Below, one piece after another: positions 1-9,075 of a stretch of 64,000 nt of DNA. This DNA comes from Opitutus sp. (GTDB lineage: Bacteria > Verrucomicrobiota > Verrucomicrobiia > Opitutales > Opitutaceae). The stretch lies in contig SIBG01000004.1 in the NCBI GenBank assembly GCA_009695305.1, positions 19,933-83,932 of the forward strand. The letters run 5' to 3'. Each line of letters begins with the position of its first letter. The stretch's first letter is position 1. A model generated the notes under the pieces. That model had not been told where the DNA came from. It did not search any database and saw only the letters and a program-made list of their open reading frames with translations. A program made the position numbers and the translations under genes.

Positions 1-61
1 ACGAGAGCTTGTTGGACTTCTCCGAGAGGCGGACGAGTTTGAGGATCTTGTCGGCTTGCAT
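1..61 (-). CDS. rplW: 50S ribosomal protein L23, N-terminal fragment
   Basis: The first 20 codons of an open frame run off the left edge of the window. The start ATG overlaps the TAA stop of rplD by one base (TAATG), the usual coupled arrangement inside the S10 operon. The peptide begins MQADKILKLVRLSEKSNK, which fits the short basic N-terminus of L23, a protein at the exit of the ribosomal tunnel. The identification rests mainly on its place directly after rplD, because too little of the protein is present for a domain call. Confidence 0.8.
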   Translation of the reverse strand, partial: MQADKILKLVRLSEKSNKLS

Positions 62-696
62 TAGTTTTTACCTCCGTTCACGCGGGCCAAAATGGTCTCG
101 AGGGCTTTCGTGCTGACGATGATTTTTTTGTATTGCGCGAGATCGAGGGTGTTGAGCTTCGAGGCGTCCTGCAGTGACACGCGCTCGATGTTGCGCGCCG
201 CGCGGGCGTGCTCGGCGGTGAACGGCGCATCCACGAGGAGAATTTTTCCCTTCGGCGCGATGCGGCCCACGATCACATCGACCAGCTTCGTCTTCGGCTG
301 CGCGACGGAGAACTGCTCGATGACGGCGATTTCGCCGGCGATCGCGCGGTCGAACAGGGCGCGGCTGAAGGCGAGGTCTTTGACCTTGCCATTGATTTTC
401 TTCGAGTAGTCGCGGGGCTTCGGGCCGAACACGACACCACCACCACCCCAGAGGGGCGAGCGGATGGAGCCGGCGCGAGCGCGGCCGGTGCCCTTCTGGC
501 GCCATGGCTTCTTGCCGCCGCCGCGGACTTCACCACGAGTCTTCGTGGAGTGCGTGCCCTGGCGGTTGTTGGCGTTGATGGCGACGATGACTTCTTTCAC
601 GGCCTGGAGGCCCTTGTCGCCTTCGAAGGTGGGCAGACCGGCGAATTCTTTTTCGCTGCTGGTCGTGCCGTCGGAGCTATATACAGTAAGTTTCAT
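61..696 (-). CDS. rplD: 50S ribosomal protein L4
   Basis: This is a 211-residue L4, a 23S rRNA-binding protein whose extended loop lines the exit tunnel. The conserved loop is visible around residues 45-90 (NRQGTHSTKTRGEVRGGGKKPWRQKGTGRARAG in two parts: NRQGTHSTKTRGEV and then GKKPWRQKGTGRARAG), followed by the GGGVVFGPKPRDYS stretch. The length is normal for the family. The gene follows rplC after 17 nt and overlaps rplW by one base, so it is in the S10 operon. In Escherichia coli L4 also represses its own operon; no E. coli-like leader is visible before rpsJ here. Confidence 0.97.
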   Translation of the reverse strand: MKLTVYSSDGTTSSEKEFAGLPTFEGDKGLQAVKEVIVAINANNRQGTHSTKTRGEVRGGGKKPWRQKGTGRARAGSIRSPLWGGGGVVFGPKPRDYSKKINGKVKDLAFSRALFDRAIAGEIAVIEQFSVAQPKTKLVDVIVGRIAPKGKILLVDAPFTAEHARAARNIERVSLQDASKLNTLDLAQYKKIIVSTKALETILARVNGGKN

Positions 697-713
697 GGCT
701 GGGTGTCTCCGAA

Positions 714-1394
714 TTATTTCTTGGCGGCCGGGGCCGCAGCCGCCACGACCGGAAGCGGACGCTGGCCTTTGATGGCGGAACGGACCACGACGTCGTCGCC
801 GTTGGCGCCGGGAATCGCGCCCTTCACGAGGATGAGATTCTTGTCGGCAATGATCTTAATGACGCGCAGGTTCTGCATCGTGCGGGCGTCGCTGCCCATG
901 TGGCCGGGCATGCGCTGGTTTTTCCACGTGCGGCCGGGCGTCTGCCGCATACCGATGGAGCCGATACGCCGGTGAAACATCGAGCCGTGCGCCGCGGGAC
1001 CGCCAGCGACCCGGAAGCGTTTCACGACCCCTTGGAAGCCTTTGCCCTTGCTGATGCCGCTGACATCAACGAGCTGGCCTTCGGTGAAGGCCGCAACCGT
1101 GACGATGTCGCCGACTTTCAGCGTGGACGCAGCGGTGAGGCGGACTTCGCTGAGGACGCGGGGCGCGACTGCGAGGCCGGCCTTCTTCGCGTGGCCAAGT
1201 TCACCGTTGGGGGTGTTCTTGGGTTTCTTGGTGGCGAAGCCGAGTTGGACAGCGTCGTAGCCGTCAACCGCGACAGTCTTCACTTGGACGACCGAACAGG
1301 GTCCGGCTTCGACGACGGAGACGGGAACTAGGACGTTTTGAGCGTCGTAGACCTGCGTCATGCCGATTTTTTTGCCGAGGAGCGATGAGATCAT
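714..1394 (-). CDS. rplC: 50S ribosomal protein L3
   Basis: This is a 226-residue L3, an early 23S rRNA assembly protein near the peptidyl transferase centre. The start MISSLLGKKIGMTQVYD and the central KGKGFQGVVKRF and GSMFHRRIGSIGMRQTPGRTWK motifs, which include the Gln methylation-loop region, are characteristic. The C-terminus ends in an Ala/Lys-rich tail (VVAAAAPAAKK), slightly longer than in E. coli. It lies between rpsJ (114 nt upstream) and rplD (17 nt downstream). The upstream spacer is unusually long for this operon and contains inverted repeats. Confidence 0.97.
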   Translation of the reverse strand: MISSLLGKKIGMTQVYDAQNVLVPVSVVEAGPCSVVQVKTVAVDGYDAVQLGFATKKPKNTPNGELGHAKKAGLAVAPRVLSEVRLTAASTLKVGDIVTVAAFTEGQLVDVSGISKGKGFQGVVKRFRVAGGPAAHGSMFHRRIGSIGMRQTPGRTWKNQRMPGHMGSDARTMQNLRVIKIIADKNLILVKGAIPGANGDDVVVRSAIKGQRPLPVVAAAAPAAKK

Positions 1395-1508
1395 GGGCTA
1401 AGTGGTAGGTGGAAAGGTTTCCGTTTAACGACCTACATTAGTCGAGGCCTGGCGGTGCCGCGAAGGGCACACAGGCAACTGCCAATGTGTGAATGTTAAG
1501 AGTGAGTC
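1395..1508 (-). promoter_or_regulatory. rpsJ-rplC spacer with nested inverted repeats
   Basis: This 114-nt spacer is the longest gap within the rpsL-rplW run. It holds GTAGGT at 1405-1410 facing ACCTAC at 1431-1436, with GGAAA (1411-1415) facing TTTCC (1418-1422) inside. A folded mRNA segment just before rplC could be a regulatory or processing site. Function is an inference from structure and position only. Confidence 0.3.
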
Positions 1509-1817
1509 TTAGACGTTGATGGTAATATCTACGCCGGAAGGCAGGTTGAGTTTCTTGAGCTCATCCACGGTTTGCGCGGTGGGCTCGATGATATCGATGA
1601 GACGCTTGTGCGTGCGGGTCTCGAACTGCTCCATCGACTTTTTGTCGACGTGCGGGGAGCGGTTGACGGAGAGTTTCTCGATGCGGGTGGGCAGCGGGAT
1701 GGGGCCGGAAACGCGCGCGCCGGAGCGCTTGGCGGTTTCGACAATGTCCTTGGCGGACTGATCGATCACACGATAGTCGAAACCCTGAAGTTTGATGCGG
1801 ATGCGCTGGCCTTTCAT
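1509..1817 (-). CDS. rpsJ: 30S ribosomal protein S10 (NusE)
   Basis: This is a 102-residue S10 of normal length. It starts [20 protein letters not shown] and contains the conserved [15 protein letters not shown] and [19 protein letters not shown] segments, the latter forming the loop that also binds NusB and NusG in antitermination. It is 20 nt downstream of fusA, so the str operon genes and the S10 operon genes are fused into one transcription unit with no tuf gene in between. Confidence 0.98.
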   Translation of the reverse strand: MKGQRIRIKLQGFDYRVIDQSAKDIVETAKRSGARVSGPIPLPTRIEKLSVNRSPHVDKKSMEQFETRTHKRLIDIIEPTAQTVDELKKLNLPSGVDITINV

Positions 1818-1837
1818 GGTGAAAAAAGAACGGTGGT

Positions 1838-4033
1838 TTAGCTGCGGGCGGGCCCCTTGGCGTTGGTTTCGACGATCTTGGCGAGAAGGGCATTCGGCAC
1901 TTGCTCAAAGTGCGACGGCGTGACCGAGGCGGAGGCGCGGCCCTTCGAAAGCGAGCGGATGTCGGTGATGTAACCGAAGAGGGTCGCGAGCGGCACGCGG
2001 GAATCAATGATGCACGCGCCGTCTTTGTTTTCCAACCCGAGGATGGAGCCACGACGGCGGTTGATGTCGCCGATGAGATCGCCCTGGTAATCCTCGGGCG
2101 TGGTGACCTCGACGCCCATGATCGGCTCGAGGAGAATCGGGTTGGCGATCTTCATCGCATCCTTGAACGCGAAGATGCCGGCCATCTTGAACGCGAGCTC
2201 AGACGAGTCGACTTCGTGGAAGGAGCCGTCGGTGATGCGGATGATGACATCCACGACCGGGAAACCGGCGACGACACCGTTGTTCGTCCCTTCCAGAATG
2301 CCTTCGGTCGCGGGCTTGATGAATTCTTTCGGGATGCTGCCGCCGACCGTCTCGTTGATGACTTCGACGCCTTTGCCCTTTTCATTCGGCTCAAGCTTGA
2401 TGCAGACGTGCCCATACTGGCCCTTGCCGCCCGACTGGCGGATGAATTTGCCTTCGCCGTCCGCGGATTTCTTGACGGTCTCACGGTAGGCAATCTGCGG
2501 CTCGCCGAAGGTCGCTTCGACCTTGAACTCGCGCCTCATGCGGTCGCGGATGATGTCGAGGTGCAACTCGCCCATGCCGTGGAGAATCGTCTGACCGGTG
2601 TCGGGGTCGGATTTGACCCGGAGAGTCGGATCCTCGGCGACGAGGCGTTGGAGCGAGTTACCGAGTTTTTCCTGGTCCGCCTTCGAATTGGGCTCGATGG
2701 ACATCGCGATGACGGGCTCGGGGAAGGACGGCGGCTCCAGCCGGATGTCGTAATCCTCGTCGCACAGCGTGTCACCGGTGATCACGTCCTTGACCCCGAC
2801 GAGCGCGCAGATGTCGCCCGAGTAGGCCCGGTCGATTTCCTCGCGGTCGATGGCGCGCATGAGCACGAGGCGCGAGCAGCGCTCGCTGCGGCGGGTGCGC
2901 GGATTGTAGAGCGACATGCCCTGCTTCACCATCCCGGTGTAAACGCGGTAGAAGACCAGTTTGCCGACGAACGGATCGGTCCAAAGCTTGAAGGCGAGAC
3001 CGGCCAGCAAGGCTTTGTCGTCCACCACCGCATCGACGGGCTGCCCATCGCTGTCCTGACCTTTCATCGGCGGAACATCGATCGGGCTCGGGAGGAAGTT
3101 GACCACGCAATCGAGGAGACGCTGGACGCCCTTCTTCTTGAAGGCGGACCCCGGGACCACGCCACAAAACTTGAGCGAGATGGTGGCTTTGCGCACACCA
3201 AGCGTGAGCTCTTCGACCGTGATTTCCTGACCGTTGAGATATTTGTCGGCAATGACGTCGTCGAAGTCACAGATGGCCTCAACGAGTTTTTCGCGATAGC
3301 TTTTCGCCTCGGCGAGCAGGTTGGCGGGAATCTCGGAGGTCACCGGATTCATGCCGAGCGGATCCGTCGTGTCGTCGAACACGTAGGCGATCATCTGCAC
3401 GAGGTCGATCAGGCCACTGAAATTTTCCTCGTTGCCGATCGGGAGGAACAGCGCGTGGGCGTTGCCCTTGAGCTTGACGCGGATGTCGTCAATCGCCCGA
3501 TGGAAGTTCGCACCGACGCGATCCATCTTGTTGATGAAGGCGATGCGGGGAACCCGGTATTTGTTGGCCTGCCGCCAGACGGTCTCGGACTGCGGTTGCA
3601 CGCCGGCGACCGCATCGAACACCGCGACCGCACCGTCGAGCACGCGGAGCGAACGCTCCACCTCAGCCGTGAAATCCACGTGACCGGGGGTGTCGATGAT
3701 GTTAACGCGCTGCTTGATGCCCTTCCACGGCCCCCAAGAAGCGTTCCAGGCACAGGAGATGGCGGCGGCGGTGATCGTGATGCCGCGTTCGCGCTCCTGC
3801 TCCATCCAGTCCGTCACCGTGGTGCCTTCGTGCACTTCGCCCATCTTGTGGACGGCGCCGGAGTAAAAAAGAATGCGCTCAGTCGTGGTCGTCTTGCCCG
3901 CGTCGATGTGCGCGGCGATGCCGATGTTCCGGGTCCATTCGAGCGGGAACGGGCGGTCCTTCGAGTTGGCCGCGGAAATCTTGGCCTTGTCGGTGACGAC
4001 AGAAATATTCACAGGTGCAATGACAGCGGACAT
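1838..4033 (-). CDS. fusA: Translation elongation factor G
   Basis: This is a 731-residue EF-G, the GTPase that drives translocation on the ribosome. The G1 P-loop [16 protein letters not shown], the switch region [11 protein letters not shown], the G3 DTPGHVDFT and the G4 [10 protein letters not shown] are all present. The C-terminal domains follow (domain IV around [13 protein letters not shown]). The protein is about 30 residues longer than E. coli EF-G, mainly through an N-terminal extension of about 30 residues before the first strand. It sits between rpsG and rpsJ with spacers of 18 and 20 nt, so it is in the str operon. Confidence 0.98.
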   Translation of the reverse strand: MSAVIAPVNISVVTDKAKISAANSKDRPFPLEWTRNIGIAAHIDAGKTTTTERILFYSGAVHKMGEVHEGTTVTDWMEQERERGITITAAAISCAWNASWGPWKGIKQRVNIIDTPGHVDFTAEVERSLRVLDGAVAVFDAVAGVQPQSETVWRQANKYRVPRIAFINKMDRVGANFHRAIDDIRVKLKGNAHALFLPIGNEENFSGLIDLVQMIAYVFDDTTDPLGMNPVTSEIPANLLAEAKSYREKLVEAICDFDDVIADKYLNGQEITVEELTLGVRKATISLKFCGVVPGSAFKKKGVQRLLDCVVNFLPSPIDVPPMKGQDSDGQPVDAVVDDKALLAGLAFKLWTDPFVGKLVFYRVYTGMVKQGMSLYNPRTRRSERCSRLVLMRAIDREEIDRAYSGDICALVGVKDVITGDTLCDEDYDIRLEPPSFPEPVIAMSIEPNSKADQEKLGNSLQRLVAEDPTLRVKSDPDTGQTILHGMGELHLDIIRDRMRREFKVEATFGEPQIAYRETVKKSADGEGKFIRQSGGKGQYGHVCIKLEPNEKGKGVEVINETVGGSIPKEFIKPATEGILEGTNNGVVAGFPVVDVIIRITDGSFHEVDSSELAFKMAGIFAFKDAMKIANPILLEPIMGVEVTTPEDYQGDLIGDINRRRGSILGLENKDGACIIDSRVPLATLFGYITDIRSLSKGRASASVTPSHFEQVPNALLAKIVETNAKGPARS

Positions 4034-4051
4034 GAGCGTGGACCGGACGGG

Positions 4052-4525
4052 TTACCAGCGGAGATGGGCGAAGGCGCGATTCGCCTGGGCCATCTTGTGC
4101 GTGTCTTCTTTCTTCTTCACGACGCCGCCGGTGTTGTTGTAGGCGTCGATGATCTCGGCGGCGAGGGCGTCCTTCATCGTCACACCCTTGCGGGCATGGG
4201 CGGCGGCGACGATCCAGCGCAAGGCGAGGCTCTCCTGGCGCTCAAAGGAAATTTCCACGGGCACCTGATAGGTGGCGCCACCGACGCGGCGGCTCTTCAC
4301 TTCGAGGCGCGGGCGCGCATTTTCCAGCGCACCGAGCAGCAGATCAACCGGATCGCCCTTTTCGAGTTTCTCGGAAACTTTCTCGAACGCGCCGTAGACG
4401 ATGCGCTGGGCAATGTTCTTCTTGCCGCTCTTCATGATGACGTTGACGAGGTGCGCAACGAGCAGGTTGTTGTAGCGGGCATCCGGAACGACCACACGTT
4501 TCTCGGCTCTGTGACGGCGTGACAT
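4052..4525 (-). CDS. rpsG: 30S ribosomal protein S7
   Basis: This is a 157-residue S7, the primary assembly protein of the 30S head. It starts [19 protein letters not shown] and carries the family motifs [37 protein letters not shown] and the C-terminal [14 protein letters not shown]. Length is normal. It lies 30 nt after rpsL and 18 nt before fusA. In E. coli S7 represses translation of the str operon from the rpsL-rpsG spacer; the spacer here is too short to show that structure. Confidence 0.98.
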   Translation of the reverse strand: MSRRHRAEKRVVVPDARYNNLLVAHLVNVIMKSGKKNIAQRIVYGAFEKVSEKLEKGDPVDLLLGALENARPRLEVKSRRVGGATYQVPVEISFERQESLALRWIVAAAHARKGVTMKDALAAEIIDAYNNTGGVVKKKEDTHKMAQANRAFAHLRW

Positions 4526-4555
4526 GGCGAAATAGTTGAGGTTAAAAAGAACGGT

Positions 4556-4936
4556 TTACTTGGCGGCCTTCGGGCGCTTGACGCCGTATTTGGACCGGCT
4601 GCGGCGGCGTTTTTCGACCCCGGTCGCATCGAGCGTGCCGCGGACGATGTGGTAACGCACGCCGGGGAGATCCTTCACGCGACCCCCGCGGACGAGCACG
4701 ATCGAGTGCTCCTGAAGATTGTGCCCCTCGTCCGGGATGTAGGAAATGACTTCATTGCCATTGGTGAGGCGGACCTTGGCCACTTTACGGATGGCGGAGT
4801 TGGGCTTCTTCGGGGTGCGGGTCATGACCTGCACGCAAACGCCACGACGAAACGGGTTGCCGTCCAAAGCCGGAGACTTTGACTTGACGCGCACGTTGCG
4901 ACGGCCTTTGCGCACGAGTTGGTTGATGGTCGGCAT
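4556..4936 (-). CDS. rpsL: 30S ribosomal protein S12
   Basis: This is a 126-residue S12, located at the decoding centre. It starts [13 protein letters not shown] and contains [19 protein letters not shown] and [16 protein letters not shown]. The Lys of the TPKKPNS loop and the Lys of [13 protein letters not shown], both streptomycin-resistance positions, have the sensitive wild-type identity. The 491-nt gap upstream and the coordinated downstream genes mark it as the first gene of the str-S10 transcription unit. Confidence 0.98.
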   Translation of the reverse strand: MPTINQLVRKGRRNVRVKSKSPALDGNPFRRGVCVQVMTRTPKKPNSAIRKVAKVRLTNGNEVISYIPDEGHNLQEHSIVLVRGGRVKDLPGVRYHIVRGTLDATGVEKRRRSRSKYGVKRPKAAK

Positions 4937-5427
4937 ACGAAGAGAAAGAAATTACAGAGTGGAAATTGGAGAAAAGAGGTGAACGCTACATTTCCCCGAA
5001 AGCTCGGCAAGAACTTTCTGGCGAAAAGAAACTGAGTTCGCGAAATCTGGGATTTGGCCCCGGCTCGCGAAGGGAAAAAGCGTTCATCGGCCGGGGCCGA
5101 CAACGCGTAGAAGGAAGAGGAAGGAGGGTTAAAAGTTGCGTGCGGCGCGGAGAACACAAGCAGATTTCCTCCCGACGTGGATAAATCTGCTGAGACTGCA
5201 TTACCAGCGGACACATCGGAGCAGTTTCGACCTGGTCAAAAAAACGCCCGGTCCAAAGACCGGGCGTAAAAACCTCATGGAGCTAGGCTCTACATGCGAT
5301 TTTTGGCGGGAGGACCGGAGAAAGTGGGCGGTCACCCCAGGGCTGACAAGGTGAAGTTATTCACATTTCATTCCACCCTACTCCAAAAAAAGAAGCCGCG
5401 GACGAGTCGGCCTCTGGCAGCTCACCC
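4937..5427. other. Intergenic region upstream of rpsL, no gene seen
   Basis: This gap should hold the promoter of the rpsL operon on the minus strand. I find no convincing -35/-10 pair. The only clear signal is the hairpin at 5245-5266. Short open frames here have arginine-rich or low-complexity translations and no recognisable family. Confidence 0.5.
5244..5267 (-). terminator. Perfect hairpin with flanking T-run, probable intrinsic terminator
   Basis: CGCCCGGTC (5245-5253) pairs perfectly with GACCGGGCG (5258-5266) around a 4-nt loop, with one more A-T pair outside. Read on the minus strand the stem is followed by seven T residues, which fits termination of the decayed gene ending at 5428. 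The other side also has A residues, so weak bidirectional activity is possible. Confidence 0.7.
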
Positions 5428-6085
5428 CTATCTTCCCTTCGCCGCAAGGGGAGCGTCGTCAGGTAACGGGCGGCGCACGTTCCACGTCACCGGGGCGGTC
5501 AATTTCTGATTTTCCTTCCATTGCTGTGCGAGTGCCTGTCGGTCGGTGGCGGAGGCACTCGCCGTGAGTAACGCGCCTCGCAGTTGTTTCTCGAACTTGT
5601 CTTCGATTCCGTTGTTGTTGGCATTTTCGAAGAGCGGGTTTTCATCGGAGCTGACCAGACCGCAGATCCATGCACCCTCTTTGCAGCGTTCAGAGAGAAT
5701 TATTTTCCCGCTGCGCCTTTCGTTTCGAGCAGCGGCAGGTCTCCAGCCACGAGGCGGTTGAAACGATAGAGAGCCCAAACTTGAGCAGCCGGGTCGAGCC
5801 GCACGGTGAGGACCGGCAGGGCGGCAAGCGAAGCTCGGTCGTGCCTTTCGATCTTCGCGAGTTCCGCGAGCGGACGCCATTGAGTGCCTTGGGGTGAAGG
5901 CTCATCCACAGAAATTTGCAGGTAGCCCGGCTTGCGACTGGCGGTGACGGAAAGTCTGGCTCCGCCGATGTCGAACGTCGTGCCATCGGAGGGATAGTCG
6001 AGAAACGAAACAAACGTCGTGTCGTTGACTGCACCGCGCAGATTGCGGGTGCAATCGTTGCCAGAGTCGACGGCGGCCGATATCA
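5428..6085 (-). pseudogene. 5'-truncated, frameshifted gene of unknown function
   Basis: Two consecutive minus-strand frames both look like real protein. From about 6085 to 5700 the translation includes DTTFVSFLDYPSDGTTFDIG and ASLAALPVLTVRLDPAAQ and stops at TAA (5702-5700). The adjacent -1 frame carries on with CKEGAWICGLVSSDENPLF and NANNNGIEDKFEKQLRGALL to the stop at 5428. Joined, they give roughly 200 residues of a C-terminal region. The NNNGIEDKFE stretch resembles Ca-binding or dockerin-like Asp/Asn repeats. No start codon or upstream coding sequence remains; the frame runs without a stop back through a repeat-like segment (6086-6190) into the transporter gene. I do not recognise the family. 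It could be a plain pseudogene or use a programmed frameshift. Confidence 0.55.
5703..5709 (-). other. Slippery heptamer GGGAAAA at the frame junction
   Basis: In the zero frame the sequence reads G GGA AAA and is followed immediately by TAA. This is the X XXY YYZ form for -1 slippage, and a -1 shift joins exactly the two frames that look coding. No strong downstream pseudoknot was identified by eye. It may be fortuitous. Confidence 0.35.
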
Positions 6086-6190
6086 CAGTAATTAGGGGCT
6101 GACCCCGTGGTTCCCCGTGGTTCGACGCCAATCCGGTTTTTCGAATCCCAGATTTGATTACAGCGAAATCTTTCGCGCTCGCCGCGATCG
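6086..6190. repeat. Repeat-like segment with short palindrome and tandem 10-mer
   Basis: The segment includes GGGGCTGACCCC (6095-6106) and two tandem copies of CCCCGTGGTT (6103-6122). It lies exactly where the decayed gene loses its homologous-looking sequence and directly after the transporter stop codon. It looks like the end of an inserted or rearranged element. Confidence 0.35.
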
Positions 6191-7630
6191 TTACCCGCCG
6201 AGCGGCTTGAGCACCGAGACCCATAGCTCCCGCCCGAGCGAGTAGCCGACCACAACGATGATGGCCAGCGCCGCGACCCAAAGCGCCAGCGTCGAGATCC
6301 GATTTGGCGCGACGTCCGTCGGCAGCCGTTTGTGGCGGAGGTAAAGGGCGCCGAACGCGAGGATCGGAAGCATCGCCGCCTGCGCGACACCACCGGCCTT
6401 CACCATGTTGACCGGCGACTGAAAGACGAAAAACAGGCAAACCGGGATGAGGAGCGCGACCCAGGTGAACCGGTTGACCCACTTCAAACGGGCCGGGTAA
6501 TCATCGCGTTTGAAACCGCCGAGCAGCCCGGCCATGTCGGCAAACGCACGGCAGTTTCCCGCCGTCGCCGCGAAGATCGTGCCGTATAGCGTGGCGATGG
6601 CGCCGAGGTAAAAGAGCCACAGCGACCAGTCGCCGAGGGTTTCGGTATACATCTTCGAGAGGACCGGAATCATGTCCATGCCCTTGGGCACGAGCCCGGC
6701 CGGGTGCAGCACACCGGCGCCCAGCATGTAGAACGCGGCCGTGGCCACGCAGTAAATGACCATCGACGTGAGGATATCGACGTTCATCACGCGAATCCAA
6801 CCCCGCGCTCGCACCTGCCACCCGCCGCCCGCCTCACGGCGTCCGGCGAAGCGCGCGTAGCCTTTCTCGACACACCAATACGGATACATGAACAGCTCGG
6901 ACGCCCCGACTCCGGTGATGCCGAAGACCGCGATCGCCGTGATGAGCCCATCCTTCGGAAGCTGGAACGAAAAGCCTTCACGCAGGTTTTCCCAGGAAAA
7001 GCTCTGCGGCTGGCGCATCATAATCAGCGCGCAGAGAAACGTCAGCATCGTGAACAGGCAGACTTTCACCGTCGCCAGTTTTTCGATGCGGCCGTAGTGT
7101 CCGCCGAGCAAAATCGCGAGCGTCGCCGCCATCAGCAGCACCACCCACGCGTTCACCGAGATGGCGGACACGAGCTGGTGCAACACCCACGCCACGCCGC
7201 CGAACATCGCGCCAATTTGAAAAAACGTCAGGAGCGTCATGATCGCCCACGCCCACACGATCCAGTTGACGCCAAAGAAGCGTGGACCGGGAACGCGGTT
7301 CAACCCCTCGCCGCCGGTTTCGCCGGTCGCGATCACGTAGCGGCCGAGTTCGGACTGCACCGCTGGCTTGATGATGCAGCTCAATGCAATGATCCAGAGG
7401 GCGAAATACCCGACCTCGGCCCCGAGCGTCGTCGTGGCGATGAGTTCGCCGGAGCCGACAATCGACGCCGAGAGAATCATGCCGGGACCGATCCGGCGGA
7501 GAATTCCGAACGCCGTGCGCGGGGGCTCCGTGACTTCGTCGAGATGAAACTCGTAGGGATTTCTTGGCTGTGCAGCAGTGGGGTTTTCAGGCACGAGGAC
7601 AGTCAGAAGCCGCAAGGGGGAAGCGCGCAA
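6191..7630 (-). CDS. Nramp-family-like divalent metal transporter
   Basis: This is an integral membrane protein of up to 479 residues with about 11 hydrophobic segments. The motif GPGMILSASIVGSGELIATT at the first helix and the following GAEVGYFALWIIALSCI segment place it in the Nramp (NRAMP/MntH) superfamily, which couples proton flow to Mn2+ or Fe2+ uptake. The canonical first-helix DPGN metal-binding motif is replaced by VGSGE, so substrate and mechanism are uncertain. The farthest upstream start is TTG at 7630; GTG at 7594 (protein starting VPENPTAAQP) is an alternative. It lies between two pseudogenes in the island between rpoC and rpsL and appears intact. Confidence 0.75.
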   Translation of the reverse strand: MRASPLRLLTVLVPENPTAAQPRNPYEFHLDEVTEPPRTAFGILRRIGPGMILSASIVGSGELIATTTLGAEVGYFALWIIALSCIIKPAVQSELGRYVIATGETGGEGLNRVPGPRFFGVNWIVWAWAIMTLLTFFQIGAMFGGVAWVLHQLVSAISVNAWVVLLMAATLAILLGGHYGRIEKLATVKVCLFTMLTFLCALIMMRQPQSFSWENLREGFSFQLPKDGLITAIAVFGITGVGASELFMYPYWCVEKGYARFAGRREAGGGWQVRARGWIRVMNVDILTSMVIYCVATAAFYMLGAGVLHPAGLVPKGMDMIPVLSKMYTETLGDWSLWLFYLGAIATLYGTIFAATAGNCRAFADMAGLLGGFKRDDYPARLKWVNRFTWVALLIPVCLFFVFQSPVNMVKAGGVAQAAMLPILAFGALYLRHKRLPTDVAPNRISTLALWVAALAIIVVVGYSLGRELWVSVLKPLGG

Positions 7631-7657
7631 CTGGATTTGCGCGAAAAATGCCGGGGC

Positions 7658-8290
7658 TCACTTCGCCGCGACCTCGGCCGGCACCAGCGGCTCGCCATAC
7701 GGCAGATCGTCCGGCAGGGGCACGAACTCACGAAACTGCGCCCACAGTTTTGAAAAATCCTTGTTCACGTCGCCCGAGAGGCAGTCGGTGATTTCGCCGG
7801 CAGCCTCGGGGTAACGCTCAATCACCTGCCGGAAGGAAAAATCCGGATTGTAGAACGCATAGACGAGCTTCCGCATGTTCTCCACGCCCGTGCGGATTGC
7901 CGCGCCGTAGTCGGCGAAGCGCGCCGGCGAAAGGTCGCCGTCGACGAGTCCGGTGTGAACGGTCTCGGCGACCAGGACGCCGCTCTTGAGCGCGAGCATC
8001 ACACCGCTGCTGAACACCGGATCGAGAAACGCCAGCGCGTCGCCCACGAGCGCGAGGCCCGGCGCTGCGCAATATTGCGAGTGCCGCGAAAACTCACTCG
8101 TCACCCAATACTCGCCCGTCGAGGCACCGACTGAGAGTCGGTCCTTGATCCAGAGGTTTGCCCCGATCTCGCGTTGAAAGATCGCTTGCGGATCCTTCAC
8201 GCCGTCGCGCGTGAGATATTTTCCCTCAGCCACGACGCCCACGCTCACCATGCCGTCGTGTTGCGGGATGTGCCAGAACCACCCCTTGCC
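7658..8290 (-). pseudogene. Flavin-dependent halogenase-like oxidoreductase, C-terminal half only
   Basis: About 210 residues match the C-terminal part of FAD-dependent oxidoreductases of the tryptophan-halogenase/geranylgeranyl-reductase type: [20 protein letters not shown], then EIGANLWIKDRL, then the flavin-contact stretch LALVGDALAFLDPVFSSGVM, then KLVYAFYNPDFSFRQVIERY. Family members are about 400 residues and begin with a GxGxxG FAD-binding fold, which is absent. Upstream of about position 8290 the frame turns into low-complexity Ser/Pro/Arg sequence, because the adjoining DNA is an hsdM fragment read in another frame. The gene is therefore 5'-truncated by a rearrangement and probably inactive. 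Confidence 0.8.
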
Positions 8291-8336
8291 GGGAGTAAAA
8301 ATCCCCGGGGCAAGCCCCGGCAGTGCCGGCTCCCCC

Positions 8337-8564
8337 TGGCGCGAGGTGGTGGATGAAGTGCTGCACCCAGGCGAAGTTGGCGTTGCCCTTGGGCGGGACG
8401 CCGAATTGACGCCGCTGCCGGGCGGCGCCCTGCGGGTCAACCTTCGGTTGCTCCTTCTCCGCTGCTGCTCCGTGCCAGCGCTGATCGACCGACGGCCAGA
8501 GCTTGGCCTCGAAGCCGATGGTGGCGGTGGACTGGGCGGAGGGGCTGAGTTTCGCGCGGGCCAT
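8337..8564 (-). pseudogene. Type I restriction-modification methylase (hsdM) deletion remnant
   Basis: A frame starting at ATG 8564 begins [20 protein letters not shown] and continues KLW, which is the N-terminus of HsdM N6-adenine methylases. It then has about 28 unrelated residues before [20 protein letters not shown] and LAP (about 8402-8337), the conserved segment after the catalytic NPPF motif of HsdM. Roughly 350 residues, including the SAM-binding and NPPF motifs, are missing between them, so this is an internal deletion product. Beyond LAP the frame abuts the truncated flavoprotein gene. No hsdS or hsdR is in the window. Confidence 0.8.
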
Positions 8565-8673
8565 GGGGCGTAGGTGGACGACAGGGAATAATGAGCGGAT
8601 GCGCAACCATCCGTTGGAGAATCGGTCCCGGAATTCCCCTCAAACACTGGCGCTGGCGGGCCAGCGAGCAGTC

Positions 8674-9075
8674 CTAAGGCACGGTAGTCGGTTGCGTGCT
8701 CGAAGCGGCGTGCAGTGGAAATCCTGGTGCAGACTTGCTGGCCGATTTCCTCAACCGCTGCCTCTCGTCACTAAACGCGTCCAAGTAGCCACGGGAAAAC
8801 GCTTCTTCCCACTCGACCCGCTTACGGTGGCGGTAGCTGAGTGGGTCTGCACGCTTCTTAGCGAGGTCGATCACGCTGGTTGGAGGCGTATTCGCTCTCG
8901 CGTCCGCAAGCCCTGCAGCTTCGCCGGAGCGGTAAGCCAACGCCATTGCAATTTCCGGCAATGGCTCGTTCCGCTTCTCGGCAATCGGCGTTTCCATGTT
9001 TATCGCGACTAGGCCGAAAATGGAAACCATCGCAGTCACCGTGACCGCGATTTTTTGCCGTTTGCTCAGGGACAT
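8674..9075 (-). CDS. Small single-pass membrane protein of unknown function
   Basis: This is a 133-residue protein if started at ATG 9075. It opens MSLSKRQKIAVTVTAMVSIF with one hydrophobic helix (about residues 8-24) after a short positive N-terminus. It then has a soluble, charged region containing YRSGEAAGLADAR and HRKRVEWEEAFSRGYLDAFS. The two G-Y/A-x-D-A-type segments suggest a helical repeat, similar to small proteins with YxxGxxxG motifs. I do not recognise the family. An upstream in-frame extension is possible but has no coding character. It is isolated in the island, with an IS3 scrap just upstream. Confidence 0.5.
   Translation of the reverse strand: MSLSKRQKIAVTVTAMVSIFGLVAINMETPIAEKRNEPLPEIAMALAYRSGEAAGLADARANTPPTSVIDLAKKRADPLSYRHRKRVEWEEAFSRGYLDAFSDERQRLRKSASKSAPGFPLHAASSTQPTTVP

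Noticed and set aside
1901..4522. Very long open frame (873 codons) antisense to fusA and rpsG
   Set aside because: It is a codon-usage shadow: GC-rich genes leave their reverse frames open. The translation is Asp/Arg/His-rich with no domain, while the sense strand encodes complete, well-known proteins.
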